Positions 32,985 through 44,691 of a DNA stretch of 64,000 bases are shown here, in pieces. Position 1 is the stretch's first letter, and each line of letters starts with the position of its first letter. A program made the position numbers and the translations under genes. The stretch is from Anisus vortex (lineage: Eukaryota > Mollusca > Gastropoda > Planorbidae). The notes under the pieces were generated by a model. It was given only the letters and a program-made list of their open reading frames with translations, was not told where the DNA came from and ran no database searches. The stretch is taken from the NCBI GenBank assembly GCA_949126835.1, contig OX421494.1:20517196-20581195 (forward strand), given 5' to 3'.

Positions 32985-33275
32985 ACTACTAATTAATTTC
33001 GTAATTAGTAAAAATGGCGCCCCAGGCGGGGATGGGTAAAAATTATCGCCGGGGGGCGAGTACAAAAGGGCACAATTCTAGAATTTAACGTACACAGAAG
33101 GCATGACACGGTGGTGTATTGAAATATTTGCGTAAATTAAAATTCTAGTTGATAAAAATTAATTAATTGATATCAGGTCGCTTAATGTTTTAAAGATAAA
33201 TATTATTTGTAAGTGTATTTGTCGCCTATCCAAACTTTTGCGCCCTGGGCGGCCGCTCCAATCCACCTAGTTACG
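32985..33275. mobile_element. Possible non-autonomous DNA transposon
   Basis: The left side has ATGGCGCCCCAGGCGGGG and the right side has TTGCGCCCTGGGCGGCC followed by CTAGTTACGCCAC. Inverted GCGCCC-AGGCG modules near GTGGCGTAACTAG-type ends are common in non-autonomous DNA elements. The outer left end is too diverged to fix. Confidence 0.3.
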
Positions 33276-34090
33276 CCACCACCACAACCCTTTCCTATTT
33301 CAAATGTGCTGCAAATTGGATGGCGGCCTAGTCTCCGGAGACAAATCTCTTTTTCAATTACCCATGAAGCTTTGCGTGTATGTGTGTGGAGAGCGGGGAG
33401 AGATAGGTTCAGTGGAGGCCGTTTGCAATAGCGAGATTAGGCACGGAGAAATCCCGTCAGATGTGTTTATCTCTGCTCTCCCCGTCCTATTCACTCTGCT
33501 CCCCCGTCCTATTCAGCGTCTTTCATTCAATTTCACCCACCCTTCCCCAAACAAAGGTGACGGTGTATAGGCTGATATTATACCATGGACATAGTGGTGA
33601 CCAAGGGGTGCGTTATCATTTGTCGCTCCCCTCTGGAATGGTATGCTGGTATTCACACCCGTTCCATGAAAACCGACACCACCAGAGAGTGCATTAGTGG
33701 AATCTTTGAACAAAGGAAGATTCTGTCGTTGCTTGGCCCAATGTTCTTTTGCTTTGCTTAGCTCTACAATTGTCTGCGCTATTATGGATATAATTTTTCC
33801 TGTTATCTCTAGCTCTACAATTGTCTTACGATATTATGGATATAATTTTTCCTGTTGTGGACCTTCGTCTCATATAAAGGCTCATAGATATTTGATGGAG
33901 GTGACATTTTCATGCGTCTATCCCCCTAACCTGTATTTCGATTACGAAATTCTTTTCGGCGTTGATTTCCATCCTTTAGGTCGACTTTTTCTTCAGTTTA
34001 ACAATGAGATCTTTCAGTTGATCTTCACTGGCCAGCTTGGCCATCTATGTCAACGAAAATTAAAAACAAACCCAAAAAATTCCAACATGA
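33276..34090. other. GC-richer unique sequence with a small tandem duplication
   Basis: No exon is recognised. CTCTACAATTGTCT plus ATATTATGGATATAATTTT-like sequence occurs twice at about 33760-33866, a duplication of roughly 50 bp. Open frames of 60-130 codons exist but match nothing I know. Confidence 0.5.
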
Positions 34091-34097
34091 GAGTGTA

Positions 34098-34383
34098 GGG
34101 CAAGGTGGCCGAGATAGGCAGCGCGTTTGGCTGGCGTACCATATGTCCTGGGTTTCGAATCCTGGTGGAGGCTAGGATTTGTTCTCGGGTCTGGACGGTG
34201 TCCTTGAGTCTACCCAGCTCTGATGGGTACTTTACTTTTGTTGGGGTAAAGAAAAGGCGGCTGGGCATTGTGATGGCCACACAATCCCCTAGTATGCCAT
34301 GACCACAGAAACTGGTGAACTTTGCTTCACTGGCCCTATAGATCGATTTGCCCGACGGGATACTTTACTTTTACTTACAACGC
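34098..34383 (+). mobile_element. tRNA-derived SINE (family A)
   Basis: Head GGTGGCCGAGATAGGCAGCG, box B GGGTTTCGAATCC, body GAGTCTACCCAGCTCTGATG and tail GATACTTTACTTTTACTTAC. GAGTGTAGG (34091-34099) and GAGTGTAAG (34384-34392) fit the target duplication, overlapping the first bases of the element. Confidence 0.9.
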
Positions 34384-34807
34384 GAGTGTAAGCCTAATGT
34401 GTGCATCTATAATGAGCTCAGACAATAAACTCTAAGCCCACCATAAACGCATTGCATTGTAAACTTTAGGCTTTAAACTTTAAAATAGTCCTCTCTAACC
34501 TTTACATAGCGCGCATACAGATCTGTTAACATTTATTGTTTATATAATTCCTTTAAATTAATTCACTGACACATTCATTTAACAGTTCGAAAGGTTTTCA
34601 CAATTACATCAAGTTGTACATTTGATCATGGCGATAACATTACGCCGTCAATATTGTTCAACATTTTTTAACGTTCCTCTATTCCAAGACTTTTAATTCA
34701 CCACCAAATATTCCTATTTTTCTTTCCCAAAAAGTTTCAAAATATGTCTTGTCGGAATCGGCTTATGAGTCTTCATGCCAATATTGACTAAATGTCTGTT
34801 GGCTAAA

Positions 34808-35044
34808 TGTGATACATATAAGTTAATAAAGTCTACATTGGTTAAATTCGTGTGGCTTTAGTCTACATTTGTAACATTTGTGTGACTATAATGTTAATTG
34901 GTTAAACTCATGTTGCTATAGTGTGCATTGGTTAAATTCGTATGGCTTTAGTCTACATTTGTAGCATTTGTGTGACTATAATGTACATTGGTTAAATGTA
35001 TATGGCTTTAGTCTACATTTGGTACATTTATGTGACTATAATGT
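34808..35044. repeat. About 31-bp tandem repeat, left part
   Basis: Alternating monomers TTGGTTAAATTCGTGTGGCT-type and TTTGTAACATTTGTGTGACT-type form a dimer of about 62 bp. The array resumes at 35642 after an inserted element. Confidence 0.85.
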
Positions 35045-35641
35045 TGTTACGAGTAGTTTATTTCCATAATTAGATTGGTTCTGTTATTATTAACTAAAGT
35101 TAAAATGAAATAATCTTAAACCCGAAATGTTTCCGTGTTAGGAATAAAACATGTATATGTCTAGACACTACGTCATAGCAATAAAATACGTCATATGCAC
35201 GAGGGTTGAATACCGTTAGTTTAGTTCTAGTTTGGGCGCTAATGTGTGAGGACTGTTTTTGACCACTTTCTTAAAGATAGGATTACGGCTTAGTTCGTTA
35301 TAGAAGAATCTCAACTGATTAAGTTTCATTATATAATACTGGTACATGTATTCTGTGGTATTGTTATATTTTATCATCTCAACTTGTTGGAATAAAATTG
35401 TGTTTAATTTCAAACAGGATTGTGGATTTCCTATATATTAAGGTACAGTTTATCTAAATCATTTCATACACAAAAGATTCATATCAAACGAGTAAAATAA
35501 ACATCAAATCTAATTCAATAATATCAATATAAATTCTTATACAACCTTGTGAGATCCAAGATGGAAATGAATCAAACGAATATATAATAATACATTACTA
35601 AAAATATCATCATACGTCAGTAGCTGATTTCGCACGTGACA
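35045..35641. mobile_element. Probable solo LTR, 597 bp
   Basis: The segment splits a tandem array. It begins TGTTACGAG and ends CACGTGACA, so it has TG...CA ends and a short terminal inverted repeat (TGTTACG against TGTCACG). ATGT lies directly before it (35041-35044) and after it (35642-35645), a 4-bp target duplication. It contains AATAAA-type signals and TACGTCA sites near 35170-35200 and no recognised protein. The retroelement family cannot be named from the LTR alone. Confidence 0.6.
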
Positions 35642-35835
35642 ATGTACATTGGTTAAACTCATGTTGCTATAGTGTACATTGGTTAAACTCGTGTTGCTAT
35701 AATGTACATTGGTTAAATGTATATGGCTTTAGTCTACATTTGGTACATTTATGTGACTATAATGTACATTGGTTAAACTCATGTTGCTATAGTGTACATT
35801 GGTTAAACTCGTGCTGCTATAGTGTGTACATTAGT
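35642..35835. repeat. About 31-bp tandem repeat, right part
   Basis: It continues the 34808-35044 array with TACATTGGTTAAACTCATG and GTTGCTATAGTG monomers. Confidence 0.85.
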
Positions 35836-36115
35836 TACGTTCCTTTGGCTAAAGTGTAGATTGTTTAAATTCCTTTAGCTAAAGTGAACGTTGCTATTTA
35901 AATGCCTTTGTTCATATGTCCGTTTAAAGGGTTTTGCTTATGTACTTATGTACATGCGTGGCTAATAAATATTGTTCATTGTTGCTGACTCAAAAATGTT
36001 TAGATACTGATGTATTTTCATGCAATTAGAGAATTATTTATACTATTTGTAACAAAGTGTGCAGACATAATAATGTAAACATGTACAGTAGTGGATTCAC
36101 GTTAAGTTTAAAACT
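35836..36115. repeat. Segmental duplication, copy 1
   Basis: The order CCTTTGGCTAAAGTGTAGATTG, GTTGCTATTTAAAT, CCTTTGTT, TAGATACT, ATTTGTAACAAAG, GCAGACA and AAGTTTAAAAC recurs in the same orientation at 36915-37160. Confidence 0.75.
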
Positions 36116-36914
36116 CACTTTCTATATTTACTTCGTTACTTTAAACTTCACTAAACAAGTCCATTGCGTGTTGAAAAGAAAGCTCTGGCATGGAAGCTGA
36201 AAGTGTGAGTAACTTTACAGTGACAAGAGTGTCAGAGTGCCTGTTAAGTCTTGATCAATTTGTGCTCACTGGCACCTGAAGTAATGCATCACTTCACTGG
36301 GAGGCCGGGGAGTGTTGGGGTTTGTTGAACAACTACTAAAGAAGCCCGTTCTTGACCCCTGTTGTAAATGAAAACTGAACATAGCTTAAAACTGAACAGC
36401 ATATTTTACGAGGTTTTCTAAGCGTGTAATTTACAGACATTACTTTTATGACGACCTACAGTATATCCACAGTCTTGCATTTGATAAAGAATTATTAAAA
36501 TATAAAGTTGTTGTTTTTTTCTAAGGTTGATTCCCGTAAACCCATTTTATTTCATAATGGTCACTCTGGGACAATTCATATCAACATAATGAAAAGACGT
36601 GTCTTTTTAAAAACTGTGACTTACATTAAATTTGTGTTGTTGTTATTGACACATGTACCTGTACACTAATGTAAGAATTGTAAAACCAACCATGAAACAT
36701 AGATGAACTCAACAATGTCTGTCACTTATCTTACTAGCCTGGCTAGCTCATCTGCCTATCATTTTCCGAAATAGCTAACTGGCACATAGCTAACTAGAAC
36801 TGTAAGTATAGATTACTTAAAGCTGAAAATGTAACCACAAAAGCACTAAATCGTTTCGGTAAATGTTTTTAAAATGGAATAAGTTTGTAATTTATAAATT
36901 GTCCTTATGTTACG
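36116..36914. other. Intergenic, no supported gene
   Basis: No exon, transposon end or RNA gene is recognised between the two duplicated blocks. Confidence 0.5.
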
Positions 36915-37160
36915 ACGTAGATTGGTTACATTATTTTGGCTAAAGTGTAGATTGGTTAAATTCCTTTGGCTAAAGTGTAAGCCTGCGTTGCTATTTAAAT
37001 TCCTTTGTTTATTTGTTCATTTGCTAGAGTTTAGCGGACTAAAAAATGGCTAGATACTTATGTGTATGAATGCCATTGAAGAATTCTTTATAATATTTGT
37101 AACAAAGCATGCAGACACATTTATCCGTCCAGTAGATTCATGACAAGTTTAAAACGTCTG
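36915..37160. repeat. Segmental duplication, copy 2
   Basis: This is the partner of 35836-36115, offset about 1.08 kb, with several small indels. Confidence 0.75.
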
Positions 37161-37196
37161 TCCATAGTTCAGTCAAATGCAGCTTTGTCCAATATT

Positions 37197-37552
37197 TTAT
37201 TGTTGAACCAGCATTTCCGCTGACGGCTTCTCCGACGTCCACAGAGCCCTGGAGGATGTTTTTTTTGGCAGGTTATTATGCCACAACTCATGACCGAACC
37301 ATGTCATTTTGCGCCCATTGATTGTCGCCATAATGTTTTCCTGAGGGCCTGCAATTGACGATATTCTGTCCCAGACATACTCATTAGTCATGTGTTCTAT
37401 GTAGGAGATTCGAAGGATTTTTCTCGTGCATTTATTTTCGAAAGCATGCAACTTGTTTTCAGTTGCTGCTAGCAGAGTCCAGGTCTCACATCCATACAGA
37501 ACAATGGTTTTCACTAGGGCTTTGTAAAGCCTGAGCTTTGTTGGGAGACTAA
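37197..37552 (-). pseudogene. LINE reverse transcriptase C-terminal fragment
   Basis: The - strand translation reads LPTKLRLYKALVKTIVLYGC, ETWTLL, FENKCTRKILRISY and MTWFGHELWHNN. The YGCETW and RKILRI blocks are typical of the region after the RT domain in non-LTR elements, but differ from the intron copy at 2815-3755. It is truncated on both sides. Confidence 0.8.
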
Positions 37553-37779
37553 TTAAACTTATATTCTGTTGTAAAGCAGTAGACTACGGAGTTATACTTA
37601 AATTATTTCTATTAAGCTTTCTGTGAGATTGAGAGGTAGAGTAAATAATTAATAACATAACAAGAGAAATAACAATTTCCGTCTTTTTTTGTTTCGTTTT
37701 TTAAGTCTATGGGGCTTTATTTTTTTTTAACGCTTTTGATAAAGCGAAAGAGCAAAATTATAGTTGATGTGTTAATTTT

Positions 37780-38718
37780 AAACGTTCGGATTTACCCACT
37801 ACCACGGCAGTGCAGAAACGTAACGAGCGTCTGAGAGATGGGTCTGCCCGCGTGACATCGGTTTGACTGGCTGACGGTCGGGAAGGGAGGGGAGGGGGGG
37901 GCGGGTAGTAAATTGACAATAGACAGAAATTACGTGCCATGCTTGGACTGGCGTGGACGTCTCCTCGCTCACACTGCGCGATGGCGATGTCTCAAGCACA
38001 GCCATCATCTCGCAGACTTGCCAATATGGCTTTTTTTTTTAAAAGTCCGTTTTGTATCTCTTTCTCTACCAATTCCCTTCCCATGCCCTCCACTTTTTGT
38101 TGCACTCTCTCTCTCTCTCTCTCTCTCTTTCCCTCTCTCTCTCTTTCCCTCTCTTTTACTAGCCCAGACGTTATTCGCTCTCTCCCCCTCTCCCTCTCTC
38201 TCTCGATTTTATAGGTTTATTTTTAGCCCTGGCTCACCACAAAAAGGAAAAAACGGGGGGAGATAAACATAACAAAGCCCTCTCCTCCTCACCCAGAAAC
38301 TGGATGTTGATTTCCTTTTCCAAAAAAAAAAAAAAAGCTCCCGCTTGGGCGAGTCCCTGTGTTTTGTCACTCGCGTGTTCCTCTTGGCCATTTCGTTGTT
38401 TGACGCTTGCAAGGAAGGCAATAATAAACAAGAGAAAAAAAAAAGGTCTTAATATTGTAGTCCTCTCTTTTCTTTCGATGTTTTTCTCGGTCATTTTCGG
38501 ACCCAGGCCTCGATTAGTCCACTCTCTTTACGGGCTTCACGTGAGAAAATACTGAAGAAAAATAAAAGGGGAAAATTACGAGCGGAGCGACCTCTGTCGG
38601 ATTACAAACCGAGGCCCAGCTTTTTTTCTTCATTCATAAAAATTCCAAGAAGGAGCAGACGACAGACAGGCCTTTGCGCACACATGCCTCAGCTGTGTTG
38701 TTGGTCCAGCGACCGAAA
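37780..38718 (+). promoter_or_regulatory. Candidate promoter and non-coding first exon
   Basis: CpG-richer sequence (about 37790-38000), a (CT)n tract (38108-38205) and a GC-richer segment lead to GCGACCGAAA|GTAAGT, a consensus splice donor at 38719. The segment from about 38580 to 38718 would be a leader exon. I see no acceptor-linked coding exon further right, so any gene would run out of the window or be non-coding. Confidence 0.3.
38108..38205. repeat. CT-rich microsatellite
   Basis: Runs of CTCTCTCTCT interspersed with TTTCCC. Confidence 0.9.
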
Positions 38719-38724
38719 GTAAGT

Positions 38725-39144
38725 CAATCTATTTCTGTTGCTGTTGTGTGTTGTACATATTGAAATAGATCAATATGAATGTGTAAATGTATATTTTGTT
38801 GGACTGTGAACCACGTTTGTGGTTTTGTTTATCGTCTAATAATAGACCTTGACCCACTTTGGCTCATCGTGGTAAGTCCAATACATGAAATCAGTGAGTG
38901 GAAATGCTCTATTGGGTCCAGACTTTATACTATAACATTTATCAACGTATAGATCTAGATCTATATATAATATTGCATCAAAATTTACATTATGTTTTTA
39001 TGTTGGAAAATAACAATTGTCTCTCTTTCTCCCCATCCCATTCTCGACATTATTTATACCCGGTATCGTTTGGATTTTGACTTGTAGAATATAATCTTTT
39101 TTTAATGCTACAGGTTTCATGTTACAAGTTATAGATCTAGACCT
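38725..39144. other. Unassigned sequence
   Basis: No gene is recognised. If the 38719 donor is real, this is the start of its intron. Confidence 0.4.
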
Positions 39145-41668
39145 AGTTTCGTTATATGTTTTATTTGTGATGTTTCGATCATTATGTTTTAGTGCAACTG
39201 TAATGTTTTATTTATGTTTCATGTATTCTGTAACAATTCTGTTTTAAGTATAGACCCCAATGTGTTATTTGTCATGTTCGTCTGTTCTAAGTGTAAGGTT
39301 TTATTTGTTATTTTTTCTTATGTTCTGTTCTAAGTGTAAGGTTTTATTTGTTATGTTTAGCCTATGTTCTCTTCTAAGTGAAGCCGGCTGGCCCAGCGGT
39401 TAGTTCACCGGACTGTCAACCAAAAACCAACTGACACGTCGCGGGTTCTATCCCTGCCATCGACGGATCCCTGTTGCCCTGCAAGAGTTTTGGGCCTAGT
39501 GGACGTAATAATCTTCTATCTAGAAGGAACGTCTGTAAACTAATAAGAAAGAAAAGTGTAATGTTTTATTTGTTATGTTTAGCCTATGTTCTGTTCTAAG
39601 TGTAAGGTTTTATTTGTTATGTTTCTTATGTTCTGTTCTAAGTATAAGGTTTTATTTGTTATGTTTCGTATGTTCTATTATAAGTGTAAGGTTTTATTTG
39701 TTATGTTTCTTATGTTCTGTTCTAAGTGTAAGGTTTTATTTCTTATGTTTCTTATGTTCTGTTCTAAGTGTAAGGTTTTATTTGTTATGTTTTTTATGTT
39801 CTGTTCTAAGTGTAAGGTTCTATTTGCTGTGTTTCGTGTGTTTTGTTCTAAGTGTAAGGTTCTATTTGCTGTGTTTCGTGTGTTTTGTTCTAAGTGTAAG
39901 GTTCTATTTGCTGTGTTTCGTGTGTTTTGTTCTAAGTGTAAGGTTCTATTTGCTGTGTTTCGTGTGTTTTGTTCTAAGTGTAAGGTTCTATTTGCTGTGT
40001 TTCGTGTGTTTTGTTCTAAGTGTAAGGTTCTATTTGCTGTGTTTCGTGTGTTTTGTTCTAAGTGTAAGGTTCTATTTGCTGTGTTTCGTGTGGTTTGTTC
40101 TAAGTGTAATGTTCTATTTGCTGTGTTTCGTGTGTTTTGTTCTAAGTGTAAGGTTCTATTTGCTGTGTTTCGTGTGGTTTGTTCTAAGTGTAAGGTTTTA
40201 TTTGCTGTGTTTCGTGTGTTTTGTTCTAAGTGTAAGGTTTTATTTGCTGTGTTTCGTGTGGTTTTTTCTAAGTGTAAGGTTTTATTTGCTGTGTTTCGTG
40301 TGTTTTGTTCTAAGTGTAAGGTTTTATTTGCTGTGTTTCGTGTGGTTTGTTCTAAGTGTAAGGTTTTATTTGCTGTGTTTCGTGTGTTTTGTTCTAAGTG
40401 TAAGGTTTTATTTGCTGTGTTTCGTGTGTTTTGTTCTAAGTGTAAGGTTCTATTTGCTGTGTTTCGTGTGTTTTGTTCTAAGTGTAAGGTTTTATTTGCT
40501 GTGTTTCGTGTGGTTTGTTCTAAGTGTAAGGTTTTATTTGCTGTGTTTCGTGTGTTTTGTTCTAAGTGTAAGGTTTTATTTGCTGTGTTTCGTGTGGTTT
40601 GTTCTAAGTGTAATGTTCTATTTGCTGTGTTTCGTGTGTTTTGTTCTAAGTGTAAGGTTCTATTTGCTGTGTTTCGTGTGGTTTGTTCTAAGTGTAAGGT
40701 TTTATTTGCTGTGTTTCGTGTGTTTTGTTCTAAGTGTAAGGTTTTATTTGCTGTGTTTCGTGTGGTTTGTTCTAAGTGTAATGTTCTATTTGCTGTGTTT
40801 CGTGTGGTTTGTTCTAAGTGTAAGGTTCTATTTGCTGTGTTTCGTGTGGTTTGTTCTAAGTGTAAGGTTTTATTTGCTGTGTTTCGTGTGTTTTGTTCTA
40901 AGTGAAAGGTTTTATTTGCTGTGTTTCGTGTGGTTTGTTCTAAGTGTAAGGTTTTATTTGCTGTGTTTCGTGTATTTTGTTCTAAGTGTAAGGTTTTATT
41001 TGCTGTGTTTCGTGTGTTTTGTTCTAAGTGTAAGGTTCTATTTGCTGTGTTTCGTGTGTTTTGTTCTAAGTGTAAGGTTTTATTTGCTGTGTTTCGTGTG
41101 GTTTGTTCTAAGTGTAAGGTTCTATTTGCTGTGTTTCGTGTGGTTTGTTCTAAGTGTAAGGTTCTATTTGCTGTGTTTCGTGTGGTTTGTTCTAAGTGTA
41201 ATGTTTTATTTGCTGTGTTTCGTGTGGTTTGTTCTAAGTGTAAGGTTCTATTTGCTGTGTTTCGTGTGGTTTGTTCTAAGTGTAAGGTTCTATTTGCTGT
41301 GTTTCGTGTGGTTTGTTCTAAGTGTAATGTTCTATTTGCTGTGTTTCGTGTGTTTTGTTCTAAGTGTAAGGTTCTATTTGCTGTGTTTCGTGTGGTTTGT
41401 TCTAAGTGTAAGGTTCTATTTGCTGTGTTTCGTGTGGTTTGTTCTAAGTGTAATGTTTTATTTGCTGTGTTTCGTGTGATTTGTTCTAAGTGTAATGTTC
41501 TATTTGCTGTGTTTCGTGTGGTTTGTTCTAAGTGTAAGGTTCTATTTGCTGTGTTTCGTGTGGTTTGTTCTAAGTGTAAGGTTCTATTTGCTGTGTTTCG
41601 TGTGGTTTGTTCTAAGTGTAAGGTTCTATTTGCTGTGTTTCGTGTGGTTTGTTCTAAGTGTAATGTTT
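39145..41668. repeat. 42-bp minisatellite, about 53 clear copies
   Basis: The unit is TGTTCTAAGTGTAAGGTT, then YTATTTGCTGTGTTTCGTGTGTTT. Clear copies start near 39282; 39145-39281 holds decayed ones. Early units carry TTATGTTTCTTATG; from 39830 the homogenised GCTGTGTTTCGTGTG type takes over. The unit is 14 codons, so frames of 634 and 439 codons stay open by arithmetic. A SINE interrupts it at 39381-39553. Confidence 0.95.
39381..39553 (+). mobile_element. tRNA-derived SINE (family B) inserted in the 42-bp array
   Basis: The head GCCGGCTGGCCCAGCGGTTA resembles tRNA box A, and GCGGGTTCTATCC resembles box B. AAGTG at 39376-39380 and 39554-39558 is consistent with a short target duplication taken from the repeat unit. 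Confidence 0.85.
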
Positions 41669-42769
41669 AATTCGATTTACATTTGTCTTGTTTCCGAGAC
41701 ATTCTTGTTTTGTTTGTTTGTTTCGCAATACTGTAGTAGGCGATGTCAAGCCTTCATGCAACGTATTATTATCGTATTGTTGTTTGTGTCGTAGCTCCGT
41801 CTGCGCCTATTGATATATCATGCCCTTAAAAACGATACCGTACTGCATCAACCTTTGGCTAGTGAACCAGGTGTCACGATAAGACCACGCCGTTATTGCG
41901 TGATCCTCCACAGTAATATAGATCACACAGAATGCGCAAATAGTTTCAGAGAACCATACGGGTACTGCCCTGTCGAAACATATGTCGTGAATAATAAAGT
42001 ATATTGTTTCATTAAAACAGTTTTTTTTTAAAGTCAGCATTTGGATTATAAAAGTTAGGTTGAATAATGCATAACAAATATATTTATACTAATTAGCAGA
42101 CGTCTTGTTTTTATACGAAACCAATGATGCTTTCGGATTACCTTTTAAATGTTTGCTGCATTCAATTTTGTGTCTGTATGAGATTATCGCATTGACCTCA
42201 CATTCAGATGTTGAGACTGATTTCACCAAACGACTCGTATATCAGTCGTACTTCCGTAAACAATGACTTACAATGTTGTTGTTTTTTACTTTATCGGAAT
42301 GTTTCACCGATTTGCCAAAACAGCAACAAAACTACAGCCGATGATATTAAGTTTCTCACTTTTCCTTGATGTGTTTACAACATTGTTACATGTCACAACT
42401 CCTCAAATATCAAATCATTAGGATCCCGCTGGCAGCCGGCCATCTACACTGCACGTGCCGCGTGCTAAAGTTGGTCGCTTGGAGTTTGTTTCCCATGCAC
42501 CCATCAGAAGAACGTGCACCCATCAGAAGAACGCTACTCTATTGTCACCGCTGGCGAAAGACTCATTCCCCCCCCCCTCCCTTTTTATTTCTCTTTCACC
42601 CCCAAATTGCCAAGTTACTGCCAACACAATCTCACCCTTAACGTCTACGTAAGGAAATTAATGTTGATAGAAATTAGTATTTTTGGCAAGCTCAGTTTCA
42701 TTGCAATAGTTTGTTTGCCTCCCTCACTCTTTTCCAAATCGTTTGTTGCAACACCCACCGGTTCGTTTG
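41669..42769. other. Unique sequence between two arrays
   Basis: A 73-codon + frame at 41810-42031 (contains TIRPRRYCVILHSNIDHTEC) has mixed composition but matches no family I know. No splice sites make it compelling. Other frames are C-rich flanks of the next array. Confidence 0.4.
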
Positions 42770-44125
42770 TCTCAAGACCCCCATGGTCCCCTGTCTCAAG
42801 ACCCCTGTTCCTTTGTCCCAATACCTCTGTTCCTTTGTCTCAATACCTCTGTTCCTTTGTCCCAATACCTCTGTTCCTTTGTCTCAATACCTCTGTTCCT
42901 TTGTCTCAATACCTCTGTTCCTTTGTCTCAATACCTCTGTTCCTTTGTCTCAATACCTCTGTTCCTTTGTCTCAATAGCTCTGTTCCTTTGTCTCAATAC
43001 CTCTGTTCCTTTGTCTCAATACCTCTGTTCCTTTGTCTCAATACCTCTGTTCCTTTGTCTCAATACCTCTGGTCATTTGTCTCAATACCTCTGGTCATTT
43101 GTCTCATTACCTCTGGTCCTTTGATTCAATACCTCTGGTGCTTTGTCTCAATACCTCTGTTCCTTTGTCTCAAGAACCCCAGTTCCTTTGTCTCAAGACC
43201 CCCAGTTCCTTTGTCTCAATACCTCTGTTCCTTTGTCTCAAGACCCCCAGTTCCTTTGTCTCAAGACCCCCAGTTCCTTTGTCTCAAGACCCCCAGTTCC
43301 TTTGTCGCAAGACCCCCAGTTCCTTTGTCTCAAGACCCCCAGTTCCTTTGTCTCAAGACCCCCAGTTCCTTTGTCTCAAGATCCCCAGTTCCTTTGTCTC
43401 AATACCTCTGTTCCTTTGTCTCAAGACCCTCTGTTCCTTTGTCTCAAGACCCCCAGTTCCTTTGTCTCAAGACCCCCAGTTTCTTTGTCTCAAGACCCCC
43501 AGTTTCTTTGTCTCAAGACCCCCAGTGCCTTTGTCTCAAGACCCCCAGTTCCTTTGTCTCAAGACCCCCAGTTTCTTTGTCTCAAGACCCCCAGTGCCTT
43601 TGTCTCAAGACCCCCAGTGCCTTTGTCTCAAGACCCCCAGTTCCTTTATCTCAAGACCCCAGTTCCTTTGTCTCAAGACCCCCAGTTCCTTTGTCTCAAG
43701 ACCCCGAGTTCCTTTGTCTCAAGACCCCCAGTTCCTTTGTCTCAAGACCCCCAGTTCCTTTGTCTCGAGGCCCCAGTTCCTTTGTCTCAAGACCCACAGT
43801 TCCTTTGTCTCAAGACCCCCAGTTCCTTTGTCTCAAGACCCCCAGTTCCTTTGTCTCAAGACCCCCAGTTCCTTTGTCTCAATACCTCTGTTCCTTTGTC
43901 TCAAGTTCTTTTGTCTAAGTACCCCACCCCCAGTTCCTTTTTCTCAAGACCCCCAGTTTCTTTGTCTCAATACCTCTGTTCCTTTGTCTCAAGACCCTCT
44001 GTTCCTTTGTCTCAAGACCCCCAGTTCCTTTGTCTCAAGACCCCCAGTTCCTTTGTCTCAAGACCCCCAGTTCCTTGTTTTAAGACCAATGATTCTTTGT
44101 CTCAATACCTCAAGTTCGTTTTTCT
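42770..44125. repeat. 22/23-bp minisatellite, about 60 copies, two unit types
   Basis: Left part: the 22-bp unit TTCCTTTGTCTCAATACC+TCTG. Right part: mostly the 23-bp unit TTCCTTTGTCTCAAGACC+CCCAG, with isolated 22-bp units mixed in. Neither length is a multiple of 3 and the units lack stops, so all three + frames stay open for hundreds of codons (for example LCLKTPSSFVSRPPVPLSQD). Confidence 0.95.
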
Positions 44126-44691
44126 CGTAGCAATGAAACTCTTTTATGTTTTTTCCCCATTGGCTAAAAGTGCAGCTATTAGTACTAAGCCATTGAGTAA
44201 ATTTGGAGCCAGCAATTGCATTGATGGCTTGCACCGAAGTAAACCACAGTAGTTGTTTAAACTATAGGCGCAGTACACTGTGAACTAGTGGTACTTCATT
44301 TTGTTTTGGCTCAGACTGTCGTTATGAAACTGTACATATATTGTATGATGTTTACTACGTTTTTAAGTAATTAGATTGATAGTTAACATTGATGTTTACA
44401 TTGATGTTGAATACGTTGTTCGATGTCTACATTGATGTTGAATAAGTTGTTCAAAATCTTGTAGTCTTTAATAATTAAGAGTGGAGCCTTGTTAAAGTTA
44501 TTACTTAACGATCAGATTATATTGACATGACACAAAATATGTTATAAAGCATTGATATACATAATCATTTTAGCGTGCTTACAGCGAAAACAATTCCATT
44601 CTTTATAATTAAAGATTAGTTATTTATCTATAAATAAGTAGGCCTATACCATAGCTTGGCGGAAATGCTTTTTTCTTTTATGTAATCATAT
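44126..44691. other. Intergenic, no supported gene
   Basis: AT-rich. A short local duplication (ACATTGATGTTGAATA, twice near 44400-44450) is the only structure seen. Confidence 0.55.

Noticed and set aside
39575..41479. 634-codon cysteine/phenylalanine-rich membrane protein
   Set aside because: It is the 42-bp minisatellite read in frame. A second frame is equally open.
42743..44252. Proline/serine-rich proteins of 365-391 residues
   Set aside because: Three overlapping frames all encode the same repeat because of the 22/23-bp unit.
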